A DNA stretch of 63,267 nucleotides from Verrucomicrobiota bacterium (GCA_003218475.1 QHNR01000044.1:1-63267), one strand, 5' to 3'. Shown: positions 43,978 to 52,078, counted from the first letter of the stretch. A program made the numbers and translations. Notes: generated by a model not told the origin, from the letters alone.

Positions 43978-44649
43978 GTGAATCCTCCAAGTGAAGGCCG
44001 CCGGCAACTCGACTCGGTTGTGATTAACATCGAGCTTACTCTTGTCAGCATAATCCAGGGCGTTGCACTCTTTTTCCTCACGGACAATGCCCGCGTGCTC
44101 ATATCGCTGTCGCATTGGGAAGCCTTTCTGTATGTCGCCACGGCCTTATGCGTGATCTTCGTCTTTTGGTCGCGTTCCGTCATTCACACCCTCACTCTAA
44201 TTGGATGGCCACTGGAGTTCGGTCACAACTTTTTCTACATCGGTTGCGCCCTGGGCGAAGCAATTCTTTTCAGCCGCCTTGATAATCCTCTCGCGTGGTT
44301 TCAACTAAGCGCCGCTTACGCGTGCATTGTTTGGTTGCTCTTTATTTACGACATGCGGCTGATTCACACGCGCCTCGCCGAATCACGTGCCGATTCCCAG
44401 CGCGCCCTTTACAACCGTGCCATGTCCGATCAGTTGCTTAATATTCGTTTGCTTGTTCCTCTACTGATTGCGCTCAATGTCGTCTCCGCGTTCGCCATTT
44501 GGCGCTGGCCTGATTTGTTCATTGCACATGCCGGTCACACCTGGCTGATTAGCACGCAACTTCTCTCCTTCATCGGTTACCTCTTTTATACGAGCCGCTA
44601 CTTCAGTGCGATTGCGCCGCTTGTTTTGCGGAGCCGGCACACAAATTAG
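43978..44649 (+). CDS. hypothetical membrane protein
   Basis: 223 aa from GTG at 43978, with about six transmembrane helices (SIIQGVALFFLTDNA, EAFLYVATALCVIFVFWS, a central pair, LLVPLLIALNVVSAFAIW, WLISTQLLSFIGYLFYTS) and a short cytoplasmic loop after helix 4 (MRLIHTRLAESRADSQRALYN). I recognise no family and no catalytic motif. It lies divergent from the hsp20 pair and convergent with the GYF-domain membrane protein, without an operon. Confidence 0.65.
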   Translation: MNPPSEGRRQLDSVVINIELTLVSIIQGVALFFLTDNARVLISLSHWEAFLYVATALCVIFVFWSRSVIHTLTLIGWPLEFGHNFFYIGCALGEAILFSRLDNPLAWFQLSAAYACIVWLLFIYDMRLIHTRLAESRADSQRALYNRAMSDQLLNIRLLVPLLIALNVVSAFAIWRWPDLFIAHAGHTWLISTQLLSFIGYLFYTSRYFSAIAPLVLRSRHTN

Positions 44650-44684
44650 CCCCGGGGCGGATAGTTTCGCCTCTCGAGGTAAAC

Positions 44685-45791
44685 TTATCGCTCGCGACGA
44701 ATTTTGCAGTCGAGATACAGCACAACGAACGCGATTCCGAGCAATGGTTGGAGAATTCTTTGCAGAAGATTGAGCGCGAAAGCAGAAATATCGAAGCCCC
44801 GAGCCTGCTGCGCTTCAGTCAGTTGTTGTAGAAGCTTCTGGGGATCCTGTGTCGTCACCACCTGACTGAAATAGTGGTGCAGGGTCGTCCATTCAGACGC
44901 GAGCGTGACTACCAGCACAAAGGCGAACCACAGCGATGCAATGAAGGCGCCGCGCCACAACGGGCGTTCAAACCACGGAAGATCGCGGCCGCTACGCGCG
45001 AGATTTCTACTATAGCGCAGTGAATCAATGAATTCGGCGTTTTCGAGAACGGCAAACTGCTGCCAAAAGAGAACGTTCACGAAGAAACGGCCGAACATCC
45101 AAACCTGCAGAATGAGCAGCGCCAGCGCGAAAAAGACCAACAACAACGAAGACGCGCCGGCAAGAGCGATGGCTGCAATCGCAAGGCCAAATACGATCAG
45201 CAGGAAGAACACGCCATAGACGAAGATGCAGAGCGCTGCAACGCGCGGCCAGAATCTGACAGCTTCATTTAACACCGCGACCAAACCCAGACGGCGTCCG
45301 CTCGCAATTTCAACAGTGAGAATTTGGATGCCTGCCACATAAACCGGCCACATCGCCATTGAGAAGACGAACATTAAAAAGGCAAAGCTACCACCGGCGA
45401 GAACGCGCAGATCGCCGCCCCAAGCCTGTGCGGTTTGTATTAATGCAGTTGTTAACTGACTACATATTGAGGGCAATAACACTACGAGGGTAAGCCCAAG
45501 AAATTGAAAAAAGCCTTTGCGGTAAATCTGAAATGTCTCGGCCAAAACCTGACCGAAGCTGCGTTGGGTTTGTAGCGGTGGCTGTATTTCCACCCGCGCG
45601 CTCGCCGCGGCGATCATCGCTACGTCAAACAATCCTGGAATCGCTGCCGCTGTGCTCCAAAGATCGGCACTCGTAGTTCGGGCTTCGTTTTCAGGAAGAA
45701 GCCGCCCCTCTTTCTTCCATTCACGTAATGTATCGATATCCGCCGGGCCATACTCTTTTCCCTGCACGCGCACGATCCATTCTTCCGCCAT
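44685..45791 (-). CDS. membrane protein with N-terminal GYF_2 domain
   Basis: 368 aa from ATG at 45791 (MAEEWIVRVQGKEYGPADI). Residues 1-50 form a GYF_2/DUF4339 domain (EYGPADIDTLREWKKEGRLLPE), thought to bind proline-rich peptides. A linker leads to about six transmembrane helices, beginning SFGQVLAETFQIYRKGFFQFLGLTLVVLLP, a start typical of multi-pass families related to the glycerophosphodiesterase membrane domain. The 17 extra codons upstream come from a repeat (45800-45832) and are not used. Function unknown. Confidence 0.75.
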   Translation of the reverse strand: MAEEWIVRVQGKEYGPADIDTLREWKKEGRLLPENEARTTSADLWSTAAAIPGLFDVAMIAAASARVEIQPPLQTQRSFGQVLAETFQIYRKGFFQFLGLTLVVLLPSICSQLTTALIQTAQAWGGDLRVLAGGSFAFLMFVFSMAMWPVYVAGIQILTVEIASGRRLGLVAVLNEAVRFWPRVAALCIFVYGVFFLLIVFGLAIAAIALAGASSLLLVFFALALLILQVWMFGRFFVNVLFWQQFAVLENAEFIDSLRYSRNLARSGRDLPWFERPLWRGAFIASLWFAFVLVVTLASEWTTLHHYFSQVVTTQDPQKLLQQLTEAQQARGFDISAFALNLLQRILQPLLGIAFVVLYLDCKIRRER

Positions 45792-45799
45792 CTCTTGAT

Positions 45800-45832
45800 C
45801 ATCAAGCATCATGCATCCAGAATCCAGCATCA
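45800..45832. repeat. short GCATCATGCATCCAGAATCC repeat
   Basis: CAAGCATCATGCATCCAG and AATCCAGCATC between two divergent genes. The two TCCAG units form a small direct repeat; no second copy is in the window. Confidence 0.35.
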
Positions 45833-45841
45833 GCCTCTCCA

Positions 45842-46753
45842 ATGAAACTGCTGCTCATCGATGGTCATTACTACGTTTACCGGTCGTTTTTCGCCATCCC
45901 GAATCTCTCCAATTCCCGCGGCGAACCGACCAACGCGATTTTCGGCTTTACCAAAACGCTGCGGCTAATGCTGAAACACTTGCAACCTGACTTAGGCGCA
46001 GTGGTATGGGACGAAGGCGTGCCGCAGAAGCGGGTGGAACTGCAACCCGCGTACAAGGAAACGCGGAAAGAAATGCCCAAACCCATGATCCCGCAGCTAG
46101 AGTTCATTCAGAAACTCACACCTTTGTTGGGCTTTAGAAACATTTCCCTACCCGATACCGAGGCCGATGACCTGATGGGCTGTTATGCCCTCGCCGCATG
46201 CGAGCGGGCTGGGATGGAGGTTGTGCTCGCAACCAACGACAAGGATCTGTATCAACTCGTAGGCCCGTGCGTGAAAGTCTATACCACAGCGAAAGCGGAC
46301 CTCGCGTCGCCCAAGGATGCATTCGCATTGCTCAGCGAAGATCAAGTCACTGCAAAATGGGAGGTTCCGCCCGGGCTCATTGGCGATGTCCTCGCGTTGA
46401 CCGGGGATTCAGTCGACAACATCCCCGGGGTCGGCCTTGGCCGCAAGACCGCCGCGGCGTTGATTCGCGAGTTCGGTGGGTTAGAGCCATTGCTAAACAA
46501 TATCGACAAGGTGAAAAGCGAGCGAACGCGGGAGAAACTCGCCAACGGTCGCGAGCAGATAGTGCAAAACAGAAAAATGGTCGATCTCGATTGTCGCCTT
46601 GAATTGCCTGTGCCGATCGATCAGCTTCGAATCGAAGCCGATTACCCTGCCCTGATCGCAGCTCTGGAAACCTGCGAGTTTAAATCGCTCCTTCAGGAGG
46701 TGCGCGACGAAGCTAATCATGCTGGTGCTCACATCCAGAACCAACTTCTTTAA
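45842..46753 (+). CDS. stand-alone 5'-3' exonuclease (PolA N-domain homologue)
   Basis: 303 aa. Start ATG at 45842 gives MKLLLIDGHYYVYRSFFAIP, the exonuclease N-terminus. DTEADDLMGCYALAA and ATNDKDLYQLV supply metal-binding aspartates, and GDSVDNIPGVGLGRKTAAALI is the helix-three-turn-helix DNA-binding part. No polymerase domain follows, so this is a separate flap/5' nuclease for Okazaki or repair processing. Whether a full PolA exists elsewhere cannot be seen. The downstream 360 bases contain several hairpins. Confidence 0.93.
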   Translation: MKLLLIDGHYYVYRSFFAIPNLSNSRGEPTNAIFGFTKTLRLMLKHLQPDLGAVVWDEGVPQKRVELQPAYKETRKEMPKPMIPQLEFIQKLTPLLGFRNISLPDTEADDLMGCYALAACERAGMEVVLATNDKDLYQLVGPCVKVYTTAKADLASPKDAFALLSEDQVTAKWEVPPGLIGDVLALTGDSVDNIPGVGLGRKTAAALIREFGGLEPLLNNIDKVKSERTREKLANGREQIVQNRKMVDLDCRLELPVPIDQLRIEADYPALIAALETCEFKSLLQEVRDEANHAGAHIQNQLL

Positions 46754-47112
46754 TCAATGCGGCGAAACATGCCGGAAGTACTTCTAAAGGCTCCGGTGTC
46801 GCATAACCAGCTAATTGGCAGCAACTAACGCCAGACACGAATTTTTCGTAAAAAATTCGAACAAACCGTGCGACCTGTTGTCAAAGTTAACAGGTTAAGG
46901 CGATTCGGGTGGTCGCACGATTTCTCAGATTCGTTGTTTCTCCTTAGCGTGCGCTGCCCGAATCTTTTTTTGTACCTGATTGGCGCCAGAGACGACGTGA
47001 AGAGGCTGCGAGCGGCGCGACTTGCCGAGAACGGCCGCGGCGCGTTTGAGACAAGGACCCTGATAGACCCAATCGCATTTCGCGAGTATCATGCCTCACC
47101 TTACTGCGCCAG
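46754..47112. other. structured 359-base gap before nadC
   Basis: No credible gene. Three hairpins are visible in order: an AT-rich CGAATTTTT / AAAAATTCG stem (46838-46859), GTGCGACC / GGTCGCAC (46868-46918) with an alternative CCTGTT / AACAGG stem inside, and a T-tailed stem (46927-46971). A small RNA or the leader of nadC is possible. Confidence 0.5.
46927..46971 (+). terminator. possible terminator or attenuator before nadC
   Basis: AGATTCG pairs with CGAATCT, enclosing a small AGCGTGCGCT hairpin, followed by a run of seven T. It could end the exonuclease transcript, or act on a leader, as nadC begins 141 bases later. Confidence 0.5.
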
Positions 47113-47961
47113 ATGACGTCTGACCGTTACGATCCGATCGCCGCCGCCCTTAAGGAAGACATTGGCGACGGCGACGTCACGACTGATTTCTTCGTGCCAG
47201 AAACGCTGCACGCAACCGGACGCATCATTGTGCGTGAAAAAGCAATTGTTGCCGGCACCGGAGCAGCTGCTGAAGCTTTTCGGCAGGTCGATCCTGCGAC
47301 TGATGTCCAGATTAGTCACCGTGATGCCGACGAGGTTGCGGCCGGCGACGTCATCATCGAAGTGCGCGGCCTGGCGCGCTCGATTTTAAAGGCGGAACGC
47401 GTCGCGCTGAATTTTTTGCAACGTCTCTGTGGCATCGCAACCCTCACGCGCGAATTTATTAACGCTATCGAGAACCATTCGGCCAAAATACTTGATACGC
47501 GCAAAACCACTCCTGGGTTACGCGCTTTAGAAAAAGCTGCCGTAGTTGCTGGTGGTGGTGTCAATCACCGTTTCGGCCTGTACGACATGGTGCTTATAAA
47601 GGATAATCACCTCGCTACTCTCGGAGGGCCCTCGACTTTTGCGGATCGGATTCGCCGCCTTCGCCAGAAGCACCCAAACATCCGGATCGAAGTGGAGGCC
47701 GACGACCTTGAACAAGCCCGCGCTTTTGTCGAGGTAGACGGCATAGAGGTTATCCTTCTCGACAACATGACGCCGGCGCAAATTCGGGAAGCTCTAGCGT
47801 TGAGAAGGAACAATATCAAGTTTGAAGCAAGCGGCGGGATCACATTGAAAAACGTGAAGCGCGTGGCAGCCACGGGAGTCGATTTCATTTCCATTGGCGC
47901 GCTAACGAACGCCGCCCGCGCGATCGATATCGGGCTGGAAATGACGCATGTTCCCGGCTGA
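47113..47961 (+). CDS. nadC: nicotinate-nucleotide pyrophosphorylase
   Basis: 282 aa type II phosphoribosyltransferase. LKEDIGDGDVTTDFF at the N-terminus, AERVALNFLQRLCGIAT, DTRKTTPGLRALEKAAV (substrate lysines and arginine near 127), GGVNHRFGLYDMVLIKDNH and EVEADDLEQA are all the canonical NadC blocks. It turns quinolinate and PRPP into nicotinate mononucleotide for NAD. nadA and nadB are not in the window. birA overlaps its end by 14 bases. Confidence 0.97.
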   Translation: MTSDRYDPIAAALKEDIGDGDVTTDFFVPETLHATGRIIVREKAIVAGTGAAAEAFRQVDPATDVQISHRDADEVAAGDVIIEVRGLARSILKAERVALNFLQRLCGIATLTREFINAIENHSAKILDTRKTTPGLRALEKAAVVAGGGVNHRFGLYDMVLIKDNHLATLGGPSTFADRIRRLRQKHPNIRIEVEADDLEQARAFVEVDGIEVILLDNMTPAQIREALALRRNNIKFEASGGITLKNVKRVAATGVDFISIGALTNAARAIDIGLEMTHVPG

Positions 47962-48583
47962 GACGTCGGATCGGCTGATCGCCGATGAGCTGCAAGCCCA
48001 TTCCGCAGGCGCCACGATCGGCAGGCGGATCATTGTGCTCGACCAAACCAGCTCGACAAACGACGCCATTTTGCAGGTCGCGATTACAAACTCAAACCAA
48101 GGTTTGGTTCTGTTTGCCGAACATCAAACTGCCGGGCGCGGTCAGCGGGGCAACCGGTGGGAATCGGCGGCGGGCAAAGGCCTTTGGTTTTCCATTCTTT
48201 TGCGACCAAAAATCCAGATCAACGATTCTGGGCGGCTTACAATTTGGGCGATCGAAACCATTTCGGACGTCATTCGAACCGAGTTTTCTCTCGAACCTGC
48301 GATCAAGTTGCCCAATGACGTTCAGCTTTCCGGACGCAAAGTAGCAGGCGTGCTGGTGGAGATGCGCGCGCAAGAGAAGGCGCCGCATCTGGCTGTCGTG
48401 GGAATCGGAATTAACGTGAACCAGTCACTGGAAGATTTCCCACCGAAATTGCAAAGCCGCGCAATCTCATTTGCTATGGCGCTGCATCGGCCAGTTGACC
48501 GCCGACAGCTTGCAGTCGCAGTGTTGCGATACTTGGATAGGACTTATCGCGAACGCTTCACGGACGAGGCGCTGCAAAGTTGA
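47948..48583 (+). CDS. birA: biotin--[acetyl-CoA-carboxylase] ligase
   Basis: 211 aa, catalytic part only: TSSTNDAIL, the biotinyl-adenylate loop GRGQRGNRW (near 64), KLPNDVQLSGRKVAGVLVE with the catalytic lysine, and VVGIGINVNQ. There is no N-terminal DNA-binding domain, so it is a group I ligase without repressor function. It overlaps nadC by 14 bases, a likely operon of two cofactor genes. Its 3' end overlaps the convergent AhbA/AhbB-like gene by 40 bases. Confidence 0.94.
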   Translation: MFPAETSDRLIADELQAHSAGATIGRRIIVLDQTSSTNDAILQVAITNSNQGLVLFAEHQTAGRGQRGNRWESAAGKGLWFSILLRPKIQINDSGRLTIWAIETISDVIRTEFSLEPAIKLPNDVQLSGRKVAGVLVEMRAQEKAPHLAVVGIGINVNQSLEDFPPKLQSRAISFAMALHRPVDRRQLAVAVLRYLDRTYRERFTDEALQS

Positions 48584-49674
48584 AACTGCTTCGCCAACCA
48601 TTCGCGATAGATGTGCGGCGAAATCTCCGATGGCTTGATCTCGCTGCGTCCGCCCCAGAAAACATTCGTGTACGAAACCGGGATGCCGCTCGATTGAAGA
48701 TGCTGATCAATGGCCGCCTTGTGATTTAGGAGCAGTTGTTTATCGGTGCCGTGCGCCACAGCCATGACGTTGACGTTCTTGAATTCCGGACCGGCTTCGC
48801 GCCAGTAGCAATGCGTTAAAATGTGGTGACGGCCCACCTCACCACCCGCTTCAATTTCGCGACTGGGCGGCACCGCCCAATGAAACAGCGCGTTGAACCG
48901 AGTGACACGTACACCGCCAGCCGATGGTTTGACATGCTCGAGAAAAGTTGAAAAACGCCCAATGATCCCTCGCGCGTTCAGTTCTTCGGCCACCCGATAG
49001 AATTCCTCCAGTGATACGCCGGCTTCCTTCGCACGCGTAACCCACGGCGACGGCCTGATCTCTTCCGGAGTAAATTCGCGCTTGAGCGCGAGCAAGACAC
49101 TCCACTCGTGCTCGCTAAGATCGACCATTTGCACCGGAATCATTTTCGCCGGCTGATCGGCCTTACTGCCCGGCTCAATTGTTTTTCGGCGAACATGACC
49201 GACTCCGAGAGTGAAAATTCCTTTCGCCGGCATCAGCCGAAAACGCTCGGCGTCGACTTTCCCTGCCAGCAATTCACAATGCGCTTGAAGCGAAAACCCC
49301 TGAGGAACCTTTACAGTCGTCCAAAGTTTGTAGTCTGATCCGGCGCTGACAGTATCAGTAGAGCGCAGCACCACGTGACCTGAAAACGGATCGCACTGAA
49401 ACATCCAATCGAAGCCAGTGTCGATCTTGTCCTCGGGAACTTTCCACGCGACCAGCGCGCCGTCGGCAAGATTCGTTGCAAGCAGAGTTTGCCGGACGCG
49501 CCGGATCGTTCCCGCGCGCAACATCGCGGCAACCCGCGCCATCACAATGTCGACACCTACACGTGAGCGGGCCGCAATCTCCTCAAATGGCTCGCGCACG
49601 AACCCTTCAATTTTGTCCTCGGAAATCGCGAGAATACTGGCGTTGACTGGATCGTTGTGCTCAACCGGCAGCAT
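48544..49674 (-). CDS. Lrp/AsnC-like siroheme decarboxylase-type protein, two fused domains
   Basis: 376 aa, about twice the length of one Lrp/AsnC protein. Each half has a winged-helix part (EEIAARSRVGVDIVMARVAAMLRAGTIRRV; VSLEEFYRVAEELNARGIIGRF) and an AsnC-type ligand fold. The second half carries the pattern HCYWRE...NVMAVAHGTDKQ that I know from AhbB of the siroheme decarboxylase AhbAB, and the first resembles AhbA. AhbAB removes two acetate side chains from siroheme in the alternative haem route. Here the two may be fused. It could instead be a regulator, and no other ahb genes are near. Confidence 0.7.
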   Translation of the reverse strand: MLPVEHNDPVNASILAISEDKIEGFVREPFEEIAARSRVGVDIVMARVAAMLRAGTIRRVRQTLLATNLADGALVAWKVPEDKIDTGFDWMFQCDPFSGHVVLRSTDTVSAGSDYKLWTTVKVPQGFSLQAHCELLAGKVDAERFRLMPAKGIFTLGVGHVRRKTIEPGSKADQPAKMIPVQMVDLSEHEWSVLLALKREFTPEEIRPSPWVTRAKEAGVSLEEFYRVAEELNARGIIGRFSTFLEHVKPSAGGVRVTRFNALFHWAVPPSREIEAGGEVGRHHILTHCYWREAGPEFKNVNVMAVAHGTDKQLLLNHKAAIDQHLQSSGIPVSYTNVFWGGRSEIKPSEISPHIYREWLAKQFQLCSASSVKRSR

Positions 49675-49750
49675 CCCAATTAATCCGCCGCGCGAACAAA
49701 CTTGTCCAACCCGTAGCCGCAGCGCTCCGGCGGAGGGAGTTCACTTTACG

Positions 49751-50416
49751 TCAGAGAGCGCAGATAAGCACTGCGGTAAAATGACAGCCCGTGCCGGTAA
49801 GTACGAACAGATGCCACACAAAATGAGAATAGCGCACGCCTTTCGTCGCGTAAAACAACACACCTGTCGTGTAAGCGATTCCACCGGCCACAAGCCAGAG
49901 CACCACAGAGAGCGGAACGGCGAGCGCAAGTGGCCGGATAAAAATAAGGGCCAGCCAGCCCATTCCCAGATAAAGAGCCAAGGCAAATCTCTTGTGGCGC
50001 GCGGCGCCGCGCGTCGCCTTGATGAATACGCCCAAAGTGGCCAACGCCCAGACAAGTCCCAGCATTGTCCAACCCCAAACTCCTCGAAGCGGACCAAGCG
50101 CAAACGGCGTGTACGTTCCCGCAATTAACAAAAAAATCGCGGAGTGATCCAGCACTTGCAGGATAGATTTTGCAGGTGTCTGTGGCCAGGCGTGATAGAG
50201 CATCGACCCTAGATAAAGCACTAACATCGTCACGGTAAAAACGATCGTGCCTATAAGAAAAGAGAGACTCCCGCGGTGAAACGCTGCCAGCAGAAGAATC
50301 GGCGTGCCGATCATCGCACCGGCGAGTCCAATCCCATGGCTGATCGTATTTGCCAGCTCCTCGCCTGTTGATTCCGTCCACTTGGGCAAAGCGAGCGCTT
50401 CGTCGACTCCGTTCAT
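49751..50416 (-). CDS. hemolysin III family (PAQR-like) membrane protein
   Basis: 221 aa, seven transmembrane helices. The conserved residues are seen as ELANTISHGIGL (first His), GSMLYHAWP, VLDHSAIFLLIAGTYTPFAL and the final FVWHLFVLTGTGCHF, which together make the metal-site set of the PAQR/hemolysin III superfamily. The role in bacteria is unclear; haemolytic activity is not established for most members. Start is ATG at 50416. It stands between the AhbAB-like and a Spy-like gene on the same strand. Confidence 0.93.
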   Translation of the reverse strand: MNGVDEALALPKWTESTGEELANTISHGIGLAGAMIGTPILLLAAFHRGSLSFLIGTIVFTVTMLVLYLGSMLYHAWPQTPAKSILQVLDHSAIFLLIAGTYTPFALGPLRGVWGWTMLGLVWALATLGVFIKATRGAARHKRFALALYLGMGWLALIFIRPLALAVPLSVVLWLVAGGIAYTTGVLFYATKGVRYSHFVWHLFVLTGTGCHFTAVLICAL

Positions 50417-50470
50417 TGGCAGTCAGGATACAACGCGCATCGAGCAATTTTGCAAAGCAAAAACGACGGC

Positions 50471-50875
50471 TCAATGCGGCCTCTCAACGAGCCATGACGT
50501 TTTCTCAAAACGGCGCTTGTGCTCGTCGAGGATTTCTTGCAATCGCGGACGTTGATCCGGCGCAATGATGGGATCCATTCGATCCTTTGCCCGAGCGAAG
50601 ATTCCATCGGTCTCGCGCACGTCGAGTGAGCGCAGGTTGTTCAACTCATTCTCCATTTGCGTCAGGATCGAAGCGATCTTGTCTGCCTGTTCCGGCTTCA
50701 ATTGGAGCTGCCGCTGTAATTGATTCACTCTCAATGGAGCCGACTGGCGCGGTTGTTCGGCGCGACGTACGGCGTCCTTGGTCACGCGGCCGGTGAAAAG
50801 GCCGCCGGTGATTGCGCCTGCGGCAAAGGTTGCAATCAGCGCCAAAAGAATCTTCCATCGAGCTAGCGCATTCAT
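50471..50875 (-). CDS. Spy/LTxxQ-like membrane-anchored protein
   Basis: 134 aa from ATG at 50875. One N-terminal helix (ILLALIATFAAGAITGGLF) with GxxxG spacing anchors a periplasmic helical domain containing LQLKPEQADKIASILTQME and IIAPDQRPRLQEILDEHKRRFE, the paired LTxxQ-type motifs in degenerate form. It is a paralogue in layout of the protein at 18330-18749 but is not next to a sigma gene. Its start codon overlaps that of the divergent HAD gene (CATG, 50873-50876). The TTGTAACC-N16-GGTCA site is not present upstream. Confidence 0.78.
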   Translation of the reverse strand: MNALARWKILLALIATFAAGAITGGLFTGRVTKDAVRRAEQPRQSAPLRVNQLQRQLQLKPEQADKIASILTQMENELNNLRSLDVRETDGIFARAKDRMDPIIAPDQRPRLQEILDEHKRRFEKTSWLVERPH

Positions 50876-51563
50876 GGCCACACAAAACAAACCGGCATCG
50901 TTAAAAGCTATCTTTTTCGATGCCGTGGGAACACTGTTTTATTTGAACGGAACTGTTGGCGATCATTACGCACGCGTCGGTAACGAAGTGGGCTTGGGGC
51001 TCGACGCGAACCAGCTTGATCGCGCGTTTTATTCAGCGTGGAACAAGATGCCGCAACGCGCCGCCATCGATGGACCGCGTGAAAACGACGACAAAGGTTG
51101 GTGGCGTGAGCTTGTCGATCTTGTCATCGACCAAGTCGTGCCTTCGCTGGGCGAATTCGATCGGGACAATTTTTTCGAAATCGCCTACGAACATTTTGCC
51201 GAAGCAGGTGTTTGGGAGCTTTACCCTGAAGTTCCCGGCGTGCTTGAGAAATTGCAGTCGCGGTTCCACCTCGCGGTAGTTTCAAATTTCGACGGCCGGT
51301 TGCGCTTCATTCTCGAGCACCTCGGTATCTCGAAATATTTTGTGAACGTTTTCCTCTCCAGCGAGCTCGGGGCAGACAAACGTGATCCGGAAATCTATTG
51401 GCGCGCACTTAAGTTAATGAATTTGAAACCAAACGAGGTCCTCCATGTCGGTGATGATCCAGAACGCGACTGGGAAGGAGCGACCGCCGCAGGTTTGTCG
51501 ATCTTTCGATTGGATCGGCCAAAGAATTCGCTGCGCGATTTGGCTACATTTCTCGAGTCCTGA
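50874..51563 (+). CDS. HAD-superfamily hydrolase
   Basis: 229 aa from ATG at 50874. HAD motifs: I FFDAVGTLF (nucleophile Asp; the second acid is Val-Gly-Thr-type as in HDHD3-like members), II VVSNFD, III GADKRDPEIY (Lys), IV HVGDDPERDWEGA. A helical cap lies between I and II (NEVGLGLDANQLDRAFYSAW). It is probably a small phosphatase; substrate not known. The start overlaps that of the divergent Spy-like gene, so the two must share a very small promoter region that reaches into the coding parts. Confidence 0.9.
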   Translation: MATQNKPASLKAIFFDAVGTLFYLNGTVGDHYARVGNEVGLGLDANQLDRAFYSAWNKMPQRAAIDGPRENDDKGWWRELVDLVIDQVVPSLGEFDRDNFFEIAYEHFAEAGVWELYPEVPGVLEKLQSRFHLAVVSNFDGRLRFILEHLGISKYFVNVFLSSELGADKRDPEIYWRALKLMNLKPNEVLHVGDDPERDWEGATAAGLSIFRLDRPKNSLRDLATFLES

Positions 51564-51625
51564 GCCTGTAACCGCGGCCCTATGGCCGCGCGCGCGCATC
51601 TCGCAGAAACGTAGCTACAAAGTCA

Positions 51626-51692
51626 TGGGTCGGGCCGGGACTCGAACCCGGAACCAACCCCGAATGCTTTCAGGGCTGCTCGATCAATCGGT
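51626..51692 (-). pseudogene. tRNA remnant (3' part) after the GIY-YIG gene
   Basis: Read on the minus strand this has GAGCAGC, then GGTTCCGGGTTCGAGTCCCGG and GACCCA, that is the T-arm and acceptor 3' strand of the neighbouring tRNA-Lys, with one extra C. The acceptor 5' strand is missing and the anticodon arm is replaced by CCCTGAAAGCATTCGGGG, so no functional tRNA can fold. The related CCCCGAACGCTTTCGGGG occurs as a hairpin at 58157-58174. Confidence 0.75.
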
Positions 51693-51930
51693 GGACTGCA
51701 AGATCGAAATCGCAGCTTGGGGACTCTTTTTTCGCTTCAGAGTTTGCTCAAGCTTGCGGGCTTTGGTCATTGATGGCAGTTCCTTTGCCGCGACAAGTTC
51801 GATGTGGTCCCCGAACCGGAGCGTCGTGTGATTGCTGCCACGCTTATGCTCGGCGATCCAGCGGGTCCAGATTGTCAGTGGCGCCGATGTAATGCCGTCG
51901 AGTGCCGCGCAAGATGTAAACCCAAGCCAT
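51684..51930 (-). pseudogene. GIY-YIG nuclease gene, frameshifted, attached to tRNA-Lys
   Basis: From ATG at 51930 the frame reads AWVYILRGTRRHYIGATDNL, a textbook GIY-YIG start (VYI...YIG). One extra base near 51868-51873 shifts the frame; the other frame continues TRWIAEHKRGSNHTTLRFGDHIELVAAKELPSMTKARKLEQTLKRKK to TGA at 51684, giving the usual COG2827 length of about 81 aa. The gene starts 11 bases after the 3' end of tRNA-Lys and ends in a partial tRNA copy. If the shift is a sequencing error the gene is intact. Confidence 0.78.
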
Positions 51931-51940
51931 AGAAAATCGT

Positions 51941-52013
51941 TGGGTCGGCCGGGACTCGAACCCGGAACCAACGCCTTAAAAGGGCGCTGCTCTACCGATT
52001 GAGCTACCGACCC
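51941..52013 (-). tRNA. tRNA-Lys (anticodon TTT)
   Basis: 73 nt cloverleaf by eye: acceptor GGGTCGG / CCGACCC with discriminator A, D-arm TAGCTCAATCGGTAGAGCA, anticodon stem GCGCC / GGCGT with loop CTTTTAA (anticodon TTT), T-arm CCGGGTTCGAGTCCCGG. CCA is not encoded (the next bases are ACG). Anticodon reads AAA/AAG lysine codons. Confidence 0.95.
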
Positions 52014-52078
52014 GCAGCCGACCTTCACTTTGTAATGCTTGCCAGATTTTTTCAATGTACAATCACGCGTCGCAGGAC

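Noticed and set aside
46868-47116. 82-codon open frame before nadC
   Set aside because: It overlaps the nadC start, crosses two hairpins and a T-run, and shows no coding pattern.
48544-48583. 40-base tail overlap of birA and the AhbAB-like gene as a regulatory antisense pair
   Set aside because: Convergent overlaps of this size are common in compact genomes and nothing else supports regulation.
51626-51692. a second functional tRNA (Phe-like anticodon loop TGAAAG)
   Set aside because: There is no 5' acceptor strand and the anticodon stem cannot form in the standard position; it is a remnant.
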